Shown here piece after piece: positions 1-8,550 of a stretch of 64,000 nt of DNA. The stretch is from contig NZ_LMGK01000004.1 of the NCBI RefSeq assembly GCF_001427125.1, positions 118,212 through 182,211 on the forward strand, in the 5' to 3' direction. A program made the position numbers and the translations under genes. Numbering within the stretch: position 1 is the first letter of the stretch; each line of letters starts with the position of its first letter. Under the pieces are notes generated by a model. It was given only the letters and a program-made list of their open reading frames with translations. It made no database searches and was not told the origin of the DNA. Source of the stretch: Pseudomonas sp. Root562. GTDB lineage: Bacteria; Pseudomonadota; Gammaproteobacteria; Pseudomonadales; Pseudomonadaceae.

Positions 1-678
1 CAGAATCCCTTCCAACAACATTTCGCGATAACGCGATTGGCGCAACGCGATGGATTTGAGTTTGGCGGCAATCGGCAACAGCACCAGGTTGGCGCTGGCT
101 ACGCCATAAATGGTGGCCACGAACGCTACGGCGATGCCGCTGCCCAATTGCGACGGGTCAGCAAGGTTGCCCATCACATGGATCAGGCCCATTACTGCAC
201 CGATGATGCCGATGGTCGGCGCATAACCGCCCATGCTTTCGAAGACTTTGGCCGCTTCGATGTCGCGGCTTTCCTGAGTGTAGAAATCCACTTCCAGAAT
301 GCTGCGGATCGCTTCCGGTTCGGCGCCATCCACCAGCAATTGCAGGCCTTTGCGCGAGTAGTTGTCGGGTTCGGCGTCGGCCACCCCTTCCAGACCGAGC
401 AAGCCTTCCTTGCGTGCGGTCAGGCTCCAGTTGACGACACGATCTACGCCGCCTGCCAGGTCGACACGCGGCGGAAACAGAATCCACGCGAGAATCTGCA
501 TCGCACGCTTGAAGGCGCTCATTGGCGATTGCAGCAATGCCGCACCAATGGTCCCGCCGAGTACGATCAAGGCTGCGGGCCCGTTGGCCAGCGCACCGAG
601 ATGGCCGCCTTCGAGGTAGTTGCCGCCGATGATGGCGACGAACGCCATGATGATGCCGATAAGGCTGAGAACATCCAT
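1..678 (-). CDS. motC: Flagellar motor stator protein MotC (5' part; runs off window)
   Basis: This MotA/ExbB-type stator subunit forms, with MotD, one of the two proton-channel stators of Pseudomonas. Reading the minus strand from 678, an open frame of 226 codons starts [20 protein letters not shown] and continues to the window edge without a stop. The family is about 246 residues, so only the last 20 or so codons are missing. Its ATG overlaps the cheB stop by one base (TGATG), which implies translational coupling. The first hydrophobic helix begins at about residue 4, and a GIIGAVMGLIHVM stretch matches a conserved stator membrane segment. motD should follow outside the window. Confidence 0.92.
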   Translation of the reverse strand, partial: MDVLSLIGIIMAFVAIIGGNYLEGGHLGALANGPAALIVLGGTIGAALLQSPMSAFKRAMQILAWILFPPRVDLAGGVDRVVNWSLTARKEGLLGLEGVADAEPDNYSRKGLQLLVDGAEPEAIRSILEVDFYTQESRDIEAAKVFESMGGYAPTIGIIGAVMGLIHVMGNLADPSQLGSGIAVAFVATIYGVASANLVLLPIAAKLKSIALRQSRYREMLLEGIL

Positions 679-1805
679 CAGATACACGCCTCGACGATGT
701 GCCGGCCAATGTCGTCCAGGCTGTACACCGCGTCAGCGAGTTCGGCTTTGACGATGGCCATCGGCATGCCGTAGATCACGCAGCTGGCTTCATCCTGCGC
801 CCAGATCGAACTGCCGCCCTGTTTGAGCAGGCGCGCGCCCTCGCGACCATCGGCGCCCATGCCGGTCAACACCACCGCCAGAACTTTGTCACCGTAGGAC
901 TTGGCCGCCGAACCGAAGGTGATATCGACGCACGGTTTGTAATTCAACCGCTCGTCGCCCGGGAGGATTTTCACCGCCCCACGGCCGTCGATCATCATTT
1001 GCTTGCCGCCCGGTGCGAGCAGGGCCAGGCCAGGACGCAGGATATCGCCGTCCTCGGCTTCCTTGACGCTGATGCGGCAGAGTTTGTCCAGACGCTCGGC
1101 GAACGCCTTGGTGAACGCAGCGGGCATGTGCTGGATCAGCACGATCGGCGCCGGGAAGTTGGCCGGCAATTGGGTCAGCACCCGCTGCAAGGCAACCGGG
1201 CCGCCGGTAGACGTACCGATGGCCACCAGTTTGTAGGCTTTGCGTTTTGGCGCCGGTGATGACTGCGTGGGCGCATGGGTACGCACCGGAATCGGAGCCG
1301 GTGCCGGACGCACAGCTGCGCTGCTGCCGTAACTGCTTGTGGAAGGCGTAGACGTCGGAGCAGGTGCGGCCACCGGAGCCGGTGCACTGTAGGCGCTGAC
1401 ACGACGGTTGCTGCGCGAAATGCTCAGAATCTTTTCGCACAGCAGTTGCTTGACCTTCTCGGGGTTGCGCGAGATGTCTTCGAAATTCTTCGGCAGGAAA
1501 TCCACCGCGCCGGCGTCCAGCGCATCGAGGGTAACCCGGGCGCCTTCGTGGGTCAGCGAGGAAAACATCAAGACCGGGGTCGGGCAGCGCTGCATGATGT
1601 GCCGCACCGCCGTGATGCCGTCCATCATTGGCATCTCGTAGTCCATGGTGATCACGTCCGGCTTGAGAGCCAGCGCCTGATCGATCGCCTCTTTTCCGTT
1701 GGTCGCGGTACCGACGACCTGGATATTCGAATCCGCTGAAAGAATTTCCGAGACGCGGCGGCGGAAAAACCCCGAATCATCCACCACCAGGACTTTGACT
1801 GCCAT
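678..1805 (-). CDS. cheB: Chemotaxis protein-glutamate methylesterase CheB
   Basis: CheB removes methyl groups from (and deamidates) chemoreceptors, giving adaptation when phosphorylated by CheA. The 375-residue product has a receiver domain (about 1-125) with phospho-acceptor D55 in [12 protein letters not shown] Pro/Ala/Ser-rich linker follows (about 140-185), then a methylesterase domain with the Ser-His-Asp triad visible as S199 (GTSTGG), H226 (IQHMP) and D319 (GMGADG). I chose the ATG at 1805 because GGAG lies seven bases upstream and [10 protein letters not shown] matches receiver N-termini. A longer frame to 1898 has no family support. It sits 49 bases after cheA and overlaps motC. Confidence 0.96.
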   Translation of the reverse strand: MAVKVLVVDDSGFFRRRVSEILSADSNIQVVGTATNGKEAIDQALALKPDVITMDYEMPMMDGITAVRHIMQRCPTPVLMFSSLTHEGARVTLDALDAGAVDFLPKNFEDISRNPEKVKQLLCEKILSISRSNRRVSAYSAPAPVAAPAPTSTPSTSSYGSSAAVRPAPAPIPVRTHAPTQSSPAPKRKAYKLVAIGTSTGGPVALQRVLTQLPANFPAPIVLIQHMPAAFTKAFAERLDKLCRISVKEAEDGDILRPGLALLAPGGKQMMIDGRGAVKILPGDERLNYKPCVDITFGSAAKSYGDKVLAVVLTGMGADGREGARLLKQGGSSIWAQDEASCVIYGMPMAIVKAELADAVYSLDDIGRHIVEACI

Positions 1806-1854
1806 AAACACTCCGTTAGGCGGAGAGAGGCTCAGTCGCCCCGCTCCACCAGAA

Positions 1855-4128
1855 TCAAATACGCCGTGCGGCGTAACGCTTGAGCATGCTCGGGACATCG
1901 AGGATCAGCGCAATGCGACCGTCACCGGTGATGGTGGCGCCCGACATGCCCGGAGTTCCCTGGAGCATTTTGCCCAATGGCTTGATGACCACTTCTTCCT
2001 GGCCCACCAGTTGATCGACGACGAAGCCGATCCGCTGGGTGCCCACCGAAAGGATCACCACATGGCCTTCGCGCTGCTCTTCGTGAGCGGCGGAGCTGAC
2101 CAGCCAGCGCTTGAGGTAGAACAACGGCAGCGCCTTGTCCCGCACGATCACCACTTCCTGGCCGTCCACCACGTTGGTGGTCGACAGGTCGAGGTGGAAG
2201 ATCTCGTTGACGTTCACCAGCGGAAAGGCGAACGCCTGGTTGCCGAGCATGACCATCAGCGTCGGCATGATCGCCAGGGTCAACGGCACCTTGATGACGA
2301 TCTTCGAACCCTGGCCCTTGGCCGAGAAAATATTGATCGAACCGTTGAGCTGGGAAATCTTGGTTTTCACCACGTCCATGCCCACGCCACGACCCGACAC
2401 GTCGGAGATCTCGGTCTTGGTCGAGAAACCCGGGGCGAAAATCAGGTTGTAGCACTCGGTATCGCTCAGTCGATCGGCCGCGTCCTTGTCCATCACACCG
2501 CGTTTTACCGCGATCGAACGCAACACGTTCGGGTCCATGCCCTTGCCGTCATCGGAGATCGACAACAGGATGTGATCGCCTTCCTGTTCCGCGGCGAGAA
2601 TGACCTTGCCGCCACGGGCCTTGCCCGAGGCTTCGCGTTCTTCCGGCGACTCGATGCCGTGGTCGACCGCGTTGCGCACCAAGTGGACCAACGGATCGGC
2701 CAAGGCCTCGACGAGGTTCTTGTCGAGGTCGGTCTCTTCGCCGACCAGCTCCAGGTTGATCTCTTTCTTGAGCTGGCGCGCCAGGTCGCGAACCAGGCGC
2801 GGGAAGCGCCCGAAGACTTTCTTGATCGGTTGCATCCGGGTCTTCATGACCGCGGTTTGCAGATCGGCCGTGACCACGTCGAGGTTGGACACGGCTTTGG
2901 ACATGGCTTCGTCGGCGCTGTTGGCACCCAGGCGGACCAGGCGGTTACGCACCAGCACCAGCTCGCCAACCATGTTCATGATTTCGTCGAGACGCGCGGT
3001 GTCGACCCGCACGGTGGTCTCGGCTTCGCTGGCAGGCTTTTCCGCGGGCGGCGCGGCCGCGGCACGGGCCGGAGCCGGTGCAGCGGCGGCAGGTGCCGGC
3101 TTCGCGGCTTCGGCCTTCGGTTCAGGAGCCTTGGCCACCGGCTTCGGTGCCGCAGCCTTGGCGACAGGCGCCGCAACCGAGGCGCTCGCGTCGGTTGCCG
3201 TGCCAGCCGTGGCGCCCACTTCAGTGAACTTGCCCTTGCCGTGCAATTCGTCGAGCAGCGATTCGAATTCGTGATCGGTAATCAAGTCACTGCCGGCCGC
3301 CGCAGCGGTTGGCGCAGCAGGCGTCGGCACCGAAGCGATGGCCGATTCCAGCGCATCCACGGCAAAGTTGCCCTTGCCGTGCAGTTGGTCGAGCAGTGCT
3401 TCGAATTCGTCGTCGGTGATGTCAGAACTGTCGCCCGCGGCTTTCGGAGCCTGCGGCGCGGCAGGGGCCGCCGGTGCCACCGCATCAACGGCAAACTGGC
3501 CTTTACCGTGCAACTGGTCGAGCAACGACTCGAACTCGGCGTCGGTGATTTCGTCGCTGGCCGCGGTATCGGCGGCGGGCGCTGGAGCAGCCGCCGGCGC
3601 CTCGGCCTGGGCCTTGACGGCGTTCAGCGAGTCCAGCAGTTGTTCGAATTCATTGTCGGTGATGTCGCCTGACTCGCTTTGAGCGGCAGGTTCTTCAACC
3701 ACTTCGGCGACGGGTGCTGGCGCTGCCTCGTCAGCCGATTGCGGCTCGGCCAGACGGGCCAGTGCCGCGAGTAATTCTGGCGTGGCAGCCGTGATCGGGC
3801 CACGCTCGCGGACTTCGCTGAACATGCTGTTCACCGCGTCCAGTGCTTCGAGAACCACGTCCATCAATTCCGAGTCAACGCGACGTTCGCCCTTGCGCAG
3901 GATGTCGAACACGTTCTCGGCGATGTGGCAGCACTCCACCAGCTCGTTGAGCTGGAGGAAGCCGGCGCCCCCTTTTACAGTGTGAAAACCGCGAAAAATT
4001 GCATTGAGCAGATCCGCATCATCCGGTCGGCTTTCCAGCTCGACCAGCTGTTCGGACAGTTGCTCTAGAATCTCGCCGGCCTCAACCAGGAAATCCTGAA
4101 GGATCTCTTCATCGGCGCCGAAGCTCAT
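1855..4128 (-). CDS. cheA: Chemotaxis sensor histidine kinase CheA
   Basis: CheA autophosphorylates under receptor control and passes phosphate to CheY and CheB. In its 757 residues I see an Hpt (P1) domain with H49 in [11 protein letters not shown], then a long Ala/Pro linker (about 130-375). Dimerisation follows ([17 protein letters not shown]), then the HATPase with N-box [13 protein letters not shown]1 DDGKGMD and G2 GRGVGMDVV, and last a CheW-like regulatory domain. A recognisable globular P2 domain is absent. In its place are four copies of an ITDxEFExLLDxL(HGKG) motif at residues 155-169, 193-210, 236-253 and 282-299. The gene lies between cheZ and cheB in one operon. Confidence 0.97.
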   Translation of the reverse strand: MSFGADEEILQDFLVEAGEILEQLSEQLVELESRPDDADLLNAIFRGFHTVKGGAGFLQLNELVECCHIAENVFDILRKGERRVDSELMDVVLEALDAVNSMFSEVRERGPITAATPELLAALARLAEPQSADEAAPAPVAEVVEEPAAQSESGDITDNEFEQLLDSLNAVKAQAEAPAAAPAPAADTAASDEITDAEFESLLDQLHGKGQFAVDAVAPAAPAAPQAPKAAGDSSDITDDEFEALLDQLHGKGNFAVDALESAIASVPTPAAPTAAAAGSDLITDHEFESLLDELHGKGKFTEVGATAGTATDASASVAAPVAKAAAPKPVAKAPEPKAEAAKPAPAAAAPAPARAAAAPPAEKPASEAETTVRVDTARLDEIMNMVGELVLVRNRLVRLGANSADEAMSKAVSNLDVVTADLQTAVMKTRMQPIKKVFGRFPRLVRDLARQLKKEINLELVGEETDLDKNLVEALADPLVHLVRNAVDHGIESPEEREASGKARGGKVILAAEQEGDHILLSISDDGKGMDPNVLRSIAVKRGVMDKDAADRLSDTECYNLIFAPGFSTKTEISDVSGRGVGMDVVKTKISQLNGSINIFSAKGQGSKIVIKVPLTLAIMPTLMVMLGNQAFAFPLVNVNEIFHLDLSTTNVVDGQEVVIVRDKALPLFYLKRWLVSSAAHEEQREGHVVILSVGTQRIGFVVDQLVGQEEVVIKPLGKMLQGTPGMSGATITGDGRIALILDVPSMLKRYAARRI
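3232..3666 (-). repeat. Four-copy acidic helix motif inside the cheA linker
   Basis: This segment encodes CheA residues 155-299. The unit ITD-x-EFE-x-LLD-x-L occurs four times at spacings of 38, 43 and 46 residues, separated by Ala/Pro stretches. Three copies continue as HGKG and two of those then run on into a NFAVDA- or QFAVDA-like tail. The first copy ([15 protein letters not shown]) lacks HGKG. The position is where CheA proteins normally carry the CheY/CheB-docking P2 domain. Confidence 0.85.
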
Positions 4129-4183
4129 TAATGGTGTGCTCCTACAGGTCTAAAAACCCAAAAAACCTGAAATTCCTGAAACT

Positions 4184-4972
4184 CTAGAATCCAAGGCTGG
4201 ATAACAAATCGTCCACATCGTCCTGACCGGACACAACGTCTTCTCTTTTATCGGCATGAATCTGCGGACCTTCACCCTGAGAGAGATGTTTTTGTGGATC
4301 TTTTTCTGCAAGCATTGCTTCACGGTCATGCTCGATGCCCGCAAAACGGTCAACCTGACTGGCCATGAGCACGAGCTTGAGCAGGTTGCTCTCGACTTCG
4401 GTGACCAGTTGGGTCACACGCTTGATGACTTGACCTGTGAGGTCCTGATAATCCTGGGCCAGCAGAATATCGTTGAGGTTGCCCGACACGGCACGATTGT
4501 CTGTGCTGCTGCGCGTCAGGAACCCGTCGACTCGCCGGGCCAGTTCGCGGAACTCTTCAGCCCCGACTTCGCGACGCATGAACCGCCCCCAATCCGTGCT
4601 CAAGGCCTGGGCTTCGTCAGCCAGGCTGTTGACCAGCGGCGTGGCGTTTTCCACCAGGTCCATGGTGCGGTTGGCTGCGGCCTCGGTCAGCTTGACCACA
4701 TAACCCAGACGCTCGGTGGCGTCGGTGATCTGTGACACCTCTTCGGCTTGCGGCATGTGCGGGTCAATCTGAAAATTGACGATCGCGCTATGCAGCTCCC
4801 GCGTGAGCTTGCCCACTTCCTGATACAGGCCGCGGTCACGGGTCTGGTTGAGCTCATGGATCAATTGCACAGCATCGCCAAACCTGCCCTTTTCAAGGCT
4901 CGCGACCAGTTCGACGGCGTGTTTTTTCAGGGTCGATTCAAAATCGCCCAGCGAAGATTCGTTATGCCCCAT
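4184..4972 (-). CDS. cheZ: CheY-phosphate phosphatase CheZ
   Basis: CheZ dephosphorylates CheY-P and so ends the switch signal at the flagellar motor. The 262-residue protein carries the family signature around LAQDYQDLTGQVIKRV, which contains the conserved acidic residue and the catalytic glutamine of the active-site helix. The extreme C-terminus DDVDDLLSSLGF matches the amphipathic CheY-binding peptide of the family. A charged, low-complexity stretch just before it forms the flexible tether. It lies 19 bases after cheY and 55 bases before cheA. Confidence 0.96.
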   Translation of the reverse strand: MGHNESSLGDFESTLKKHAVELVASLEKGRFGDAVQLIHELNQTRDRGLYQEVGKLTRELHSAIVNFQIDPHMPQAEEVSQITDATERLGYVVKLTEAAANRTMDLVENATPLVNSLADEAQALSTDWGRFMRREVGAEEFRELARRVDGFLTRSSTDNRAVSGNLNDILLAQDYQDLTGQVIKRVTQLVTEVESNLLKLVLMASQVDRFAGIEHDREAMLAEKDPQKHLSQGEGPQIHADKREDVVSGQDDVDDLLSSLGF

Positions 4973-4991
4973 AGCTCCCCCGTGGCGCAGT

Positions 4992-5363
4992 TCAACCGAT
5001 GCGTTCGAAAATCTTCTCGATTTTTTCTTTCAACGCCTGGGCCGTGAAGGGTTTGACCACATAGCCGTTTACACCGGCCTGGGCCGCTTCGATGATCTGC
5101 TCGCGCTTGGCTTCAGCGGTCACCATCAACACCGGCAGGTGCTTGAGCTTTTCATCGGCACGCACGTGGCGCAGCAGATCGATACCGGTCATGCCAGGCA
5201 TGTTCCAGTCGGTCACCAGAAAGTCGATGCTCCCGCTGTTGAGGACCGGAATGGCGGTAGTGCCATCGTCGGCCTCGACCGTGTTGGTGAACCCAAGGTC
5301 ACGCAACAGGTTTTTTATGATCCGCCGCATCGTTGAGAAGTCATCAACGATGAGGATTTTCAT
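4992..5363 (-). CDS. cheY: Chemotaxis response regulator CheY
   Basis: CheY is the single-domain receiver that binds the FliM/FliN switch when phosphorylated. Its 123 residues have the acidic pocket D7/D8, phospho-acceptor D52 ([10 protein letters not shown]), the conserved Thr in VTAEAK and the Lys in YVVKPFTA, which is a full family-length receiver. I used the ATG at 5363 ([10 protein letters not shown]). An in-frame TTG four codons upstream (5375) has a better placed GGAGG and could be the real start, adding only MDKN. A terminator-like hairpin lies upstream, between this gene and fliA. Confidence 0.96.
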   Translation of the reverse strand: MKILIVDDFSTMRRIIKNLLRDLGFTNTVEADDGTTAIPVLNSGSIDFLVTDWNMPGMTGIDLLRHVRADEKLKHLPVLMVTAEAKREQIIEAAQAGVNGYVVKPFTAQALKEKIEKIFERIG

Positions 5364-5394
5364 GTTCTTGTCCAATTCGACCTCCAAGCAGACT

Positions 5395-5421
5395 AAAACG
5401 CGCCCAGCACCTGGACGCGCC
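5395..5421 (-). terminator. Terminator-like GC hairpin between fliA and cheY
   Basis: On the minus strand a nine-base GC-rich stem with one mismatch and a three-base loop (CGCGTCCAG / CTGGGCGCG) is followed directly by TTTTAG. It sits 30-60 bases before cheY. It may partly terminate transcription after fliA, or attenuate entry into the che genes. I see no promoter between it and cheY. Confidence 0.5.
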
Positions 5422-5529
5422 ATTTCAATCAATCTGGCAAAGCACTCGATGACTGTCTGGAGTACAACGAAGCGAGACCGGCGCGGTTCATCACCCCACC
5501 AGCCACGTCGCAGTGCCCCCACACTGCCT

Positions 5530-6270
5530 TCAGCGCGCTCGCCACTCTCCCAAACGCCCCCTTAAACGGGCCGCGCACTGGCTATGTAACTGGCTGACCC
5601 GAGATTCGCTGACCCCCAGGACCTCACCGATTTCCTTGAGATTCAACTCTTCGTCGTAGTACAGCGCCAACACCAGTCGCTCGCGCTCCGGCAAATTGGC
5701 AATCGCGTCCGCCAGCGCTGCCTGGAAGCGTTCATCCTCCAGATCGCGTGACGGCTCGAGATGAGCACTCGCGCCATCCTCGTGCAGCCCTTCGTGTTCG
5801 CCGTCCTGCAACAGATCGTCGAAACTGAATAACCGGCTGCCCAAGGTGTCGTTCAAAATCCCGTAATAATCGTCGAGACTCAATTGGAGTTCGGCCGCAA
5901 CTTCGTGATCTTTAGCGTCACGGCCGGTTTTCGCTTCAATCGAGCGGATGGCGTCGCTGACCATGCGGGTATTGCGGTGGACCGAGCGTGGCGCCCAGTC
6001 ACCCTTGCGCACTTCATCGAGCATGGCGCCGCGGATGCGGATGCCCGCGTACGTCTCGAAACTCGCGCCTTTGCTGGCGTCGTATTTGGTCGAGACTTCC
6101 AGCAGGCCGATCATCCCGGCCTGAATCAAGTCTTCGACCTGGACACTGGCCGGCAGACGCGCCAGCAAGTGATAGGCAATGCGTTTGACCAGCGGCGCGT
6201 AACGCTCGATCAGCTCGTACTGCGCATCGCGTGCCGATTTCTTGTAGAGGTTGTAGCCGCTGGCTGTCAT
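5530..6270 (-). CDS. fliA: RNA polymerase sigma-28 factor FliA
   Basis: FliA directs late flagellar transcription, including fliC, and is held by the anti-sigma factor FlgM until the hook is complete. The 246-residue product has sigma region 2 ([17 protein letters not shown], then [14 protein letters not shown]) and region 4 with the helix-turn-helix [19 protein letters not shown] chose the ATG at 6270 ([11 protein letters not shown]) because it makes an ATGA overlap with the fleN stop and gives the normal length. A longer frame to 6393 runs entirely inside fleN. FliA-type sites are visible before fliC and fliS in this window. Confidence 0.97.
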   Translation of the reverse strand: MTASGYNLYKKSARDAQYELIERYAPLVKRIAYHLLARLPASVQVEDLIQAGMIGLLEVSTKYDASKGASFETYAGIRIRGAMLDEVRKGDWAPRSVHRNTRMVSDAIRSIEAKTGRDAKDHEVAAELQLSLDDYYGILNDTLGSRLFSFDDLLQDGEHEGLHEDGASAHLEPSRDLEDERFQAALADAIANLPERERLVLALYYDEELNLKEIGEVLGVSESRVSQLHSQCAARLRGRLGEWRAR

Positions 6271-7097
6271 AGCACGGGTCCTGCCGTTTGTTGCACGAGG
6301 CGTTCGACGAAGAACTCCAGATGCCCACGCGGGTTGGCGGGCAACGGCCAGGTGTCGACCTTCTGCGCGATTGCCTTGAACGCCAGCGAGCACTTGGAGC
6401 GCGGGAATGCTTCGTAGACGGCACGCTGTTTTTGCACGGCCTTGCGCACGCTTTCGTCATAAGGCACGGCGCCGACGTATTGCAGGGCGACGTCGAGGAA
6501 ACGATCCGTGACCTTGGTCAACTTGGCGAACAGATTGCGCCCTTCCTGCGGGCTCTGGGCCATGTTGGCCAGCACGCGGAAACGGTTCATGCCGTAGTCA
6601 CGGTTGAGCAGTTTGATCAGGGCGTAGGCGTCGGTAATGGAGGTCGGCTCGTCGCAGACCACCAGCAACACTTCCTGGGCGGCACGGACAAAACTGACTA
6701 CCGAGTCACCAATCCCCGCAGCGGTGTCGATCACCAGTACGTCGAGGTTGTCGCCGATATCGCTGAAGGCCTGGATCAGGCCGGCGTGCTGTGCCGGGCT
6801 CAAGTGAACCATGCTCTGGGTGCCGGACGCGGCGGGAACGATGCGGATGCCGCCAGGGCCCTGCAACAGGACATCGCGCAGCTCGCAGCGACCTTCGATC
6901 ACGTCGGCCAGGGTCCGTTTGGGTGTCAGCCCCAGCAGAACGTCGACGTTCGCCAGCCCCAGGTCGGCGTCCAGCAACATGACGCGCCGGCCAAGTTCAG
7001 CCAAAGCCAGGGACAAGTTCACTGACACGTTAGTTTTCCCGACGCCACCTTTGCCGCCGGTCACCGCGATCACCTGTACGGGATGCATGCTGCCCAT
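6267..7097 (-). CDS. fleN: Flagellar number regulator, MinD-like ATPase FleN
   Basis: FleN (FlhG) is a ParA/MinD-type ATPase that restrains FleQ and keeps a single polar flagellum. In its 276 residues the deviant Walker A GGKGGVGKT (14-22) is followed by LLDADLGLANVDVLLG and the DTAAGIGDSV Walker B region. It lies between flhF and fliA, the arrangement that links placement, number and late transcription in Pseudomonas. The start follows MGSMHPVQV, and M4 is an alternative. About 116 bases separate it from flhF, with no clear promoter. Confidence 0.96.
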   Translation of the reverse strand: MGSMHPVQVIAVTGGKGGVGKTNVSVNLSLALAELGRRVMLLDADLGLANVDVLLGLTPKRTLADVIEGRCELRDVLLQGPGGIRIVPAASGTQSMVHLSPAQHAGLIQAFSDIGDNLDVLVIDTAAGIGDSVVSFVRAAQEVLLVVCDEPTSITDAYALIKLLNRDYGMNRFRVLANMAQSPQEGRNLFAKLTKVTDRFLDVALQYVGAVPYDESVRKAVQKQRAVYEAFPRSKCSLAFKAIAQKVDTWPLPANPRGHLEFFVERLVQQTAGPVL

Positions 7098-7213
7098 GTT
7101 ATTTCTTTACCTTGTCTTGCATAGACGGAGGCCACATTACTGGCTGCGCGTTCACAATCGGAACAATGCATGGCAGACCATCGATGTAGGTACAAAAACT
7201 ATTCATTGTTACC

Positions 7214-8539
7214 TCAGCCTACCTGCTTGGTGGGGCTGTGGTAGATATCAGCGAACATGTCAGCCATGGCTTCTTCGCTGGGTTCTTCCTGCATTTGCAC
7301 GCTCACGGCACGGCTGACCAGTTGATGACGGCGCGGCAGATGCAAATCATCCGGAATCCGCGGGCCATCAGTCAGGTAGGCTACCGGCAACTCATGGCTG
7401 ATGGCCAGGCTCAACACCTCGCCCAGACTGGCCGTTTCATCCAGTTTAGTCAGGATGCAGCCAGCGAGCCCGCAACGCTTGTAACTGTGATAAGCGGCGG
7501 TTAGAACCTGTTTCTGGCTGGTGGTTGCCAGAACCAGATAATTTTTCGATTTGATGCCACGACCGGCCAGGCTTTCGAGCTGCATGCGCAATGCAGGATC
7601 GCTGGCTTGAAGGCCGGCGGTATCGATCAGCACCACACGCTTGCGCAGCAAAGGTTCCAGCGCCTGCACCAGCGATTGCCCCGGATCGACGTGGGTCACC
7701 GACACATTGAGAATCCGGCCGAGGGTCTTGAGCTGTTCCTGGGCACCGATACGGTAGCTGTCCATGCTCACCAGCGCGATGTTCTGCGCGCCGTACTTGA
7801 GCACATAACGGGCAGCCAGCTTGGCCAGGGTGGTGGTCTTGCCCATGCCGGCAGGGCCGACCATGGCAATCACACCGCCCTCTTCCAGCGGCTCGATTTC
7901 CGGCGTGGCAATCATCCGCGCCAGATGCGCCAGCAACATGCGCCAGGCTTGGCGGGGTTCTTGAATATCGGTGATCAGTGCCAGCAAGTCGCGGGACAAC
8001 GGCCCGGACAAACCGATACGTTGCAGACGGCGCCAGAGGTTGGCCTGGCCCGGGCTGCTGCCTTGCAGCTGATTCCATGCCAGGGAGCCCAGCTGCACTT
8101 CCATCAGTTCGCGCAGGCTGTTGAGCTCAAAACGCATCGAGTCAAATACCCGGGAGTCCACCGCGGGCGCCGCAGCAGGCGCTGGCGCAGGACGCCGAGG
8201 CTCGGAGTAAGTCGGCTCGATCAGCGGCTCGGCAGCGGTGAGCGGCAACCCGGCGAACAGCTGGCGATTGGTGGCATTGTCGCTTTCGCCGTCGCTGCGC
8301 AGGCTCAGCTCGGCCTGGGCGGTGACGATGCGCGACTGTGTCTTGCGCAGCTCGTCTTCGAGTTCCATGTTCGGCACGCGTGGCGCCAGTGCCGACAGTT
8401 TGTAATCCAGGGCAGCCGTGAGCTCGACACCACCGGCGATGCGGCGGTTGCCAATGATGGCCGCTTCAGCGCCCAGCTCATCACGAACCAGTTTCATGGC
8501 CTGACGCATATCGGCGGCGAAAAAACGCTTAACTTGCAT
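7214..8539 (-). CDS. flhF: Flagellar polar-placement GTPase FlhF
   Basis: FlhF is an SRP-family GTPase that marks the cell pole where the flagellum is built and helps recruit FliF. The 441-residue protein has an N-terminal basic B domain (about 1-130) and an N domain. Its NG GTPase has the P-loop GPAGMGKT (228-235), the LIDTAGL G3 motif and LTKLDE as G4. It is 11 bases downstream of flhA and upstream of fleN, so all three are probably co-transcribed from the sigma-54 site before flhA. Confidence 0.97.
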   Translation of the reverse strand: MQVKRFFAADMRQAMKLVRDELGAEAAIIGNRRIAGGVELTAALDYKLSALAPRVPNMELEDELRKTQSRIVTAQAELSLRSDGESDNATNRQLFAGLPLTAAEPLIEPTYSEPRRPAPAPAAAPAVDSRVFDSMRFELNSLRELMEVQLGSLAWNQLQGSSPGQANLWRRLQRIGLSGPLSRDLLALITDIQEPRQAWRMLLAHLARMIATPEIEPLEEGGVIAMVGPAGMGKTTTLAKLAARYVLKYGAQNIALVSMDSYRIGAQEQLKTLGRILNVSVTHVDPGQSLVQALEPLLRKRVVLIDTAGLQASDPALRMQLESLAGRGIKSKNYLVLATTSQKQVLTAAYHSYKRCGLAGCILTKLDETASLGEVLSLAISHELPVAYLTDGPRIPDDLHLPRRHQLVSRAVSVQMQEEPSEEAMADMFADIYHSPTKQVG

Positions 8540-8550
8540 AAACCACTACC

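Noticed and set aside
37..774. Plus-strand open frames across the left flagellar region (for example 37-774, 1699-3672, 14867-16426)
   Set aside because: They lie antisense to well recognised genes, have no ribosome sites and encode His/Arg/Gln-rich sequence typical of reverse frames in G+C-rich DNA.
4992..5522. An N-terminally extended CheY of 176 residues
   Set aside because: The extra residues are Arg/Trp-rich, unlike the family, and include the terminator-like hairpin. CheY is conserved at about 124 residues.
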